A program made the position numbers and the translations under genes. From contig SLPT01000042.1 of assembly GCA_007131845.1 (NCBI GenBank), forward strand, positions 1 through 6,479: a stretch of DNA of 6,479 nucleotides. Direction: 5' to 3'. Source of the DNA: Desulfobacteraceae bacterium. GTDB lineage: Bacteria; Desulfobacterota; Desulfobacteria; Desulfobacterales; Desulfosalsimonadaceae. A model generated the notes under the pieces. That model made no database searches, was not told the origin of the DNA, and saw only the letters and a program-made list of their open reading frames with translations. Each line of letters starts with the position of its first letter. Positions within the stretch are counted from its first letter, which is position 1. Shown one piece after another: positions 5,778 to 6,479 of this stretch.

Positions 5778-5842
5778 TTGGCGCACGTGAAATTCTGAAA
5801 AATCGCGCGTAACGCAGAGATTGGACTTTTACGAAGCCGTCA
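5778..5842 (+). repeat. MITE-like hairpin repeat, copy C (left-truncated)
   Basis: Only the right half of the element is present, ending in the 22-bp terminal repeat at 5821-5842 (TTGGACTTTT, then ACGAAGCCGTCA). Over about 57 bases (5786-5842) it differs from the reverse complement of copy B at only about four positions, so B and C are closer to each other here than either is to A. The left half and its terminal repeat are missing, so it cannot fold into the full hairpin. It lies between pheT and the merR-like gene. Confidence 0.85.
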
Positions 5843-5889
5843 CTAATTAGCTCTTGAAGCGGCCGCCCCTCTTCTGGTAAACGTTTTAT

Positions 5890-6255
5890 ATGAATCCCTA
5901 CTCCGAGACCGACACGGCCGTACCGGTCACGGCCATACCGGACAAGCTTTACTTCAGGATCGGTGAGGTTTCGGCCATCACCGGCCTGGCCGGCTACGTA
6001 CTGCGGTTCTGGGAATCGGAGTTCAACTCCATCCGCCCCGTCCGAAGCGAATCCGGGCAGCGGCTCTACCGCAAAAAAGACATCGATGAAATTCTGAAAA
6101 TCAAGCACCTGCTCTACGATCGGAAATTTACCATCCAGGGCGCAAGAAACCGCCTGAAAAACCGGGGCGGGACAACGCCTGCACCCTCTTCCCGCCCGGA
6201 TGTCATCGATGAAATCCGCAGGGAGCTTATCACCATCCGAAGCCTGCTCGAATAA
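5890..6255 (+). CDS. MerR-family HTH transcriptional regulator (MlrA-like type)
   Basis: This is a small DNA-binding regulator of 121 residues. A winged helix-turn-helix spans about residues 20-90: YFRIGEVSAITGLAGYVLRFWESEF (21-45) is the MerR recognition region, and the SGQRLYRKKDIDEILKIKHLLYD stretch forms the wing and following helices. A short C-terminal helix (about 104-121, DVIDEIRRELITIRSLLE) probably dimerises. There are no cysteines and no long effector domain, so it is not a classical metal sensor. A MerR-like gene of this kind commonly follows pheT-ihfA in proteobacteria and its target is generally unknown. Here no ihfA separates it from pheT. ATG 5890 is the first start after an in-frame TAA (5878-5880), and it has no clear Shine-Dalgarno. 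Confidence 0.88.
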   Translation: MNPYSETDTAVPVTAIPDKLYFRIGEVSAITGLAGYVLRFWESEFNSIRPVRSESGQRLYRKKDIDEILKIKHLLYDRKFTIQGARNRLKNRGGTTPAPSSRPDVIDEIRRELITIRSLLE

Positions 6256-6256
6256 G

Positions 6257-6287
6257 CCGCAGCACGGGTATCCGGGGTTTTCTGCGG
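6257..6287 (+). terminator. Possible weak terminator after the merR-like gene
   Basis: CCGCAG (6257-6262) pairs with CTGCGG (6282-6287) around a 19-base loop, immediately after the TAA at 6253-6255. A flanking G-T pair could extend the stem. Only a short T-containing stretch (TGTTTCC) follows, so its efficiency as an intrinsic terminator is doubtful. Confidence 0.3.
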
Positions 6288-6350
6288 TGTTTCCAAAAGC
6301 CTTCCCCACTGCTCTCACAAAAACATAATAACCGGTATATATTTTTAATA

Positions 6351-6379
6351 TTGACAAATTGATTTTTGTTGCCTAATTT
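6351..6379 (+). promoter_or_regulatory. Sigma-70-type promoter of the tRNA gene
   Basis: A perfect -35 hexamer TTGACA (6351-6356) is followed by exactly 17 bases and TAATTT (6374-6379), in a sharply AT-rich stretch. Initiation near 6385-6387 would leave a leader of about 12 bases before the tRNA. The -10 match is only partial, but the position, spacing and composition support it well. Confidence 0.7.
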
Positions 6380-6398
6380 ATTGGCCGACCCATAGTGA

Positions 6399-6474
6399 GC
6401 GGGCATAGCTCAGTTGGTAGAGTACAAGCTTCCCAAGCTTGGTGTCGCGAGTTCGAATCTCGTTGCCCGCTCCA
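6399..6474 (+). tRNA. tRNA-Gly (anticodon CCC)
   Basis: This is a 76-base tRNA with CCA encoded. The acceptor GCGGGCA (6399-6405) pairs fully with TGCCCGC, followed by discriminator T, which is typical of bacterial tRNA-Gly, and CCA (6472-6474). The D arm GCTC/GAGT includes one G-U pair. The anticodon stem CAAGC/GCTTG encloses loop TTCCCAA, giving anticodon CCC, which reads GGG. The T arm GCGAG/CTCGT encloses TTCGAAT. It closely resembles E. coli glycine tRNAs in overall sequence. It has its own promoter upstream and ends five bases before the window edge, so any downstream tRNAs are not visible. Confidence 0.96.
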
Positions 6475-6479
6475 CTATA

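Noticed and set aside
5821..5849. Repeat copy C providing a promoter for the merR-like gene (TTGGAC, 17 bases, TAATTA)
   Set aside because: The spacing is right, but the -10 match is poor and the -35 match only partial. The pattern is not kept at the equivalent position beside copies A and B.

Overview
The window carries the conserved bacterial translation cluster infC - rpmI - rplT - pheS - pheT, all on the + strand, followed by a small MerR-family regulator gene and a tRNA-Gly(CCC) gene. Gene order, the protein sequences, and the placement of a MerR-like gene and a tRNA after pheT fit a Gram-negative proteobacterial or deltaproteobacterial-type genome. A sulfate-reducer-like (Desulfobacterota) host is my best guess, but this is inference from sequence style and not proven. 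Nothing in the coding content points to phage, defence or other accessory functions.

Layout: 1-374 is a comparatively AT-rich upstream region. It holds a possible tail of an unidentified gene, a perfect 9-bp inverted repeat and the probable infC promoter(s). infC (375-899) has no usable ATG, GTG or TTG start. A strong Shine-Dalgarno sequence points to an AUA start codon, which recalls the rare-start autoregulation known for infC elsewhere. A gap of about 400 bp then separates infC from rpmI (1307-1504), which is followed by rplT (1614-1964). A second gap of 338 bp precedes pheS (2303-3307, GTG start). pheT (3309-5744) follows pheS after one base, so the two synthetase subunits are translationally linked. 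The merR-like gene is at 5890-6255, and the tRNA-Gly gene (6399-6474) has its own consensus-like promoter.

The main non-genic signal is a dispersed repeat of about 125 bp with 22-23-bp terminal inverted repeats (ends TGACGGCTT and AAGCCGTCA). It occurs three times in this window, each time in a gap between the housekeeping genes: 1064-1190, 2051-2175 (opposite orientation) and a left-truncated copy at 5778-5842. The best-preserved copy folds end to end into one long imperfect hairpin. Its size, termini, lack of coding capacity and mixed orientation fit a MITE-like or REP-like non-autonomous element. Two copies share an extra 23-bp flanking arm, which in the second copy is half of a 17-bp hairpin lying just upstream of pheS.

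Together the genes supply initiation factor IF3, two 50S proteins and both subunits of phenylalanyl-tRNA synthetase. The repeats have widened the gaps where the usual leader and attenuation control of rpmI-rplT and pheST would be expected.
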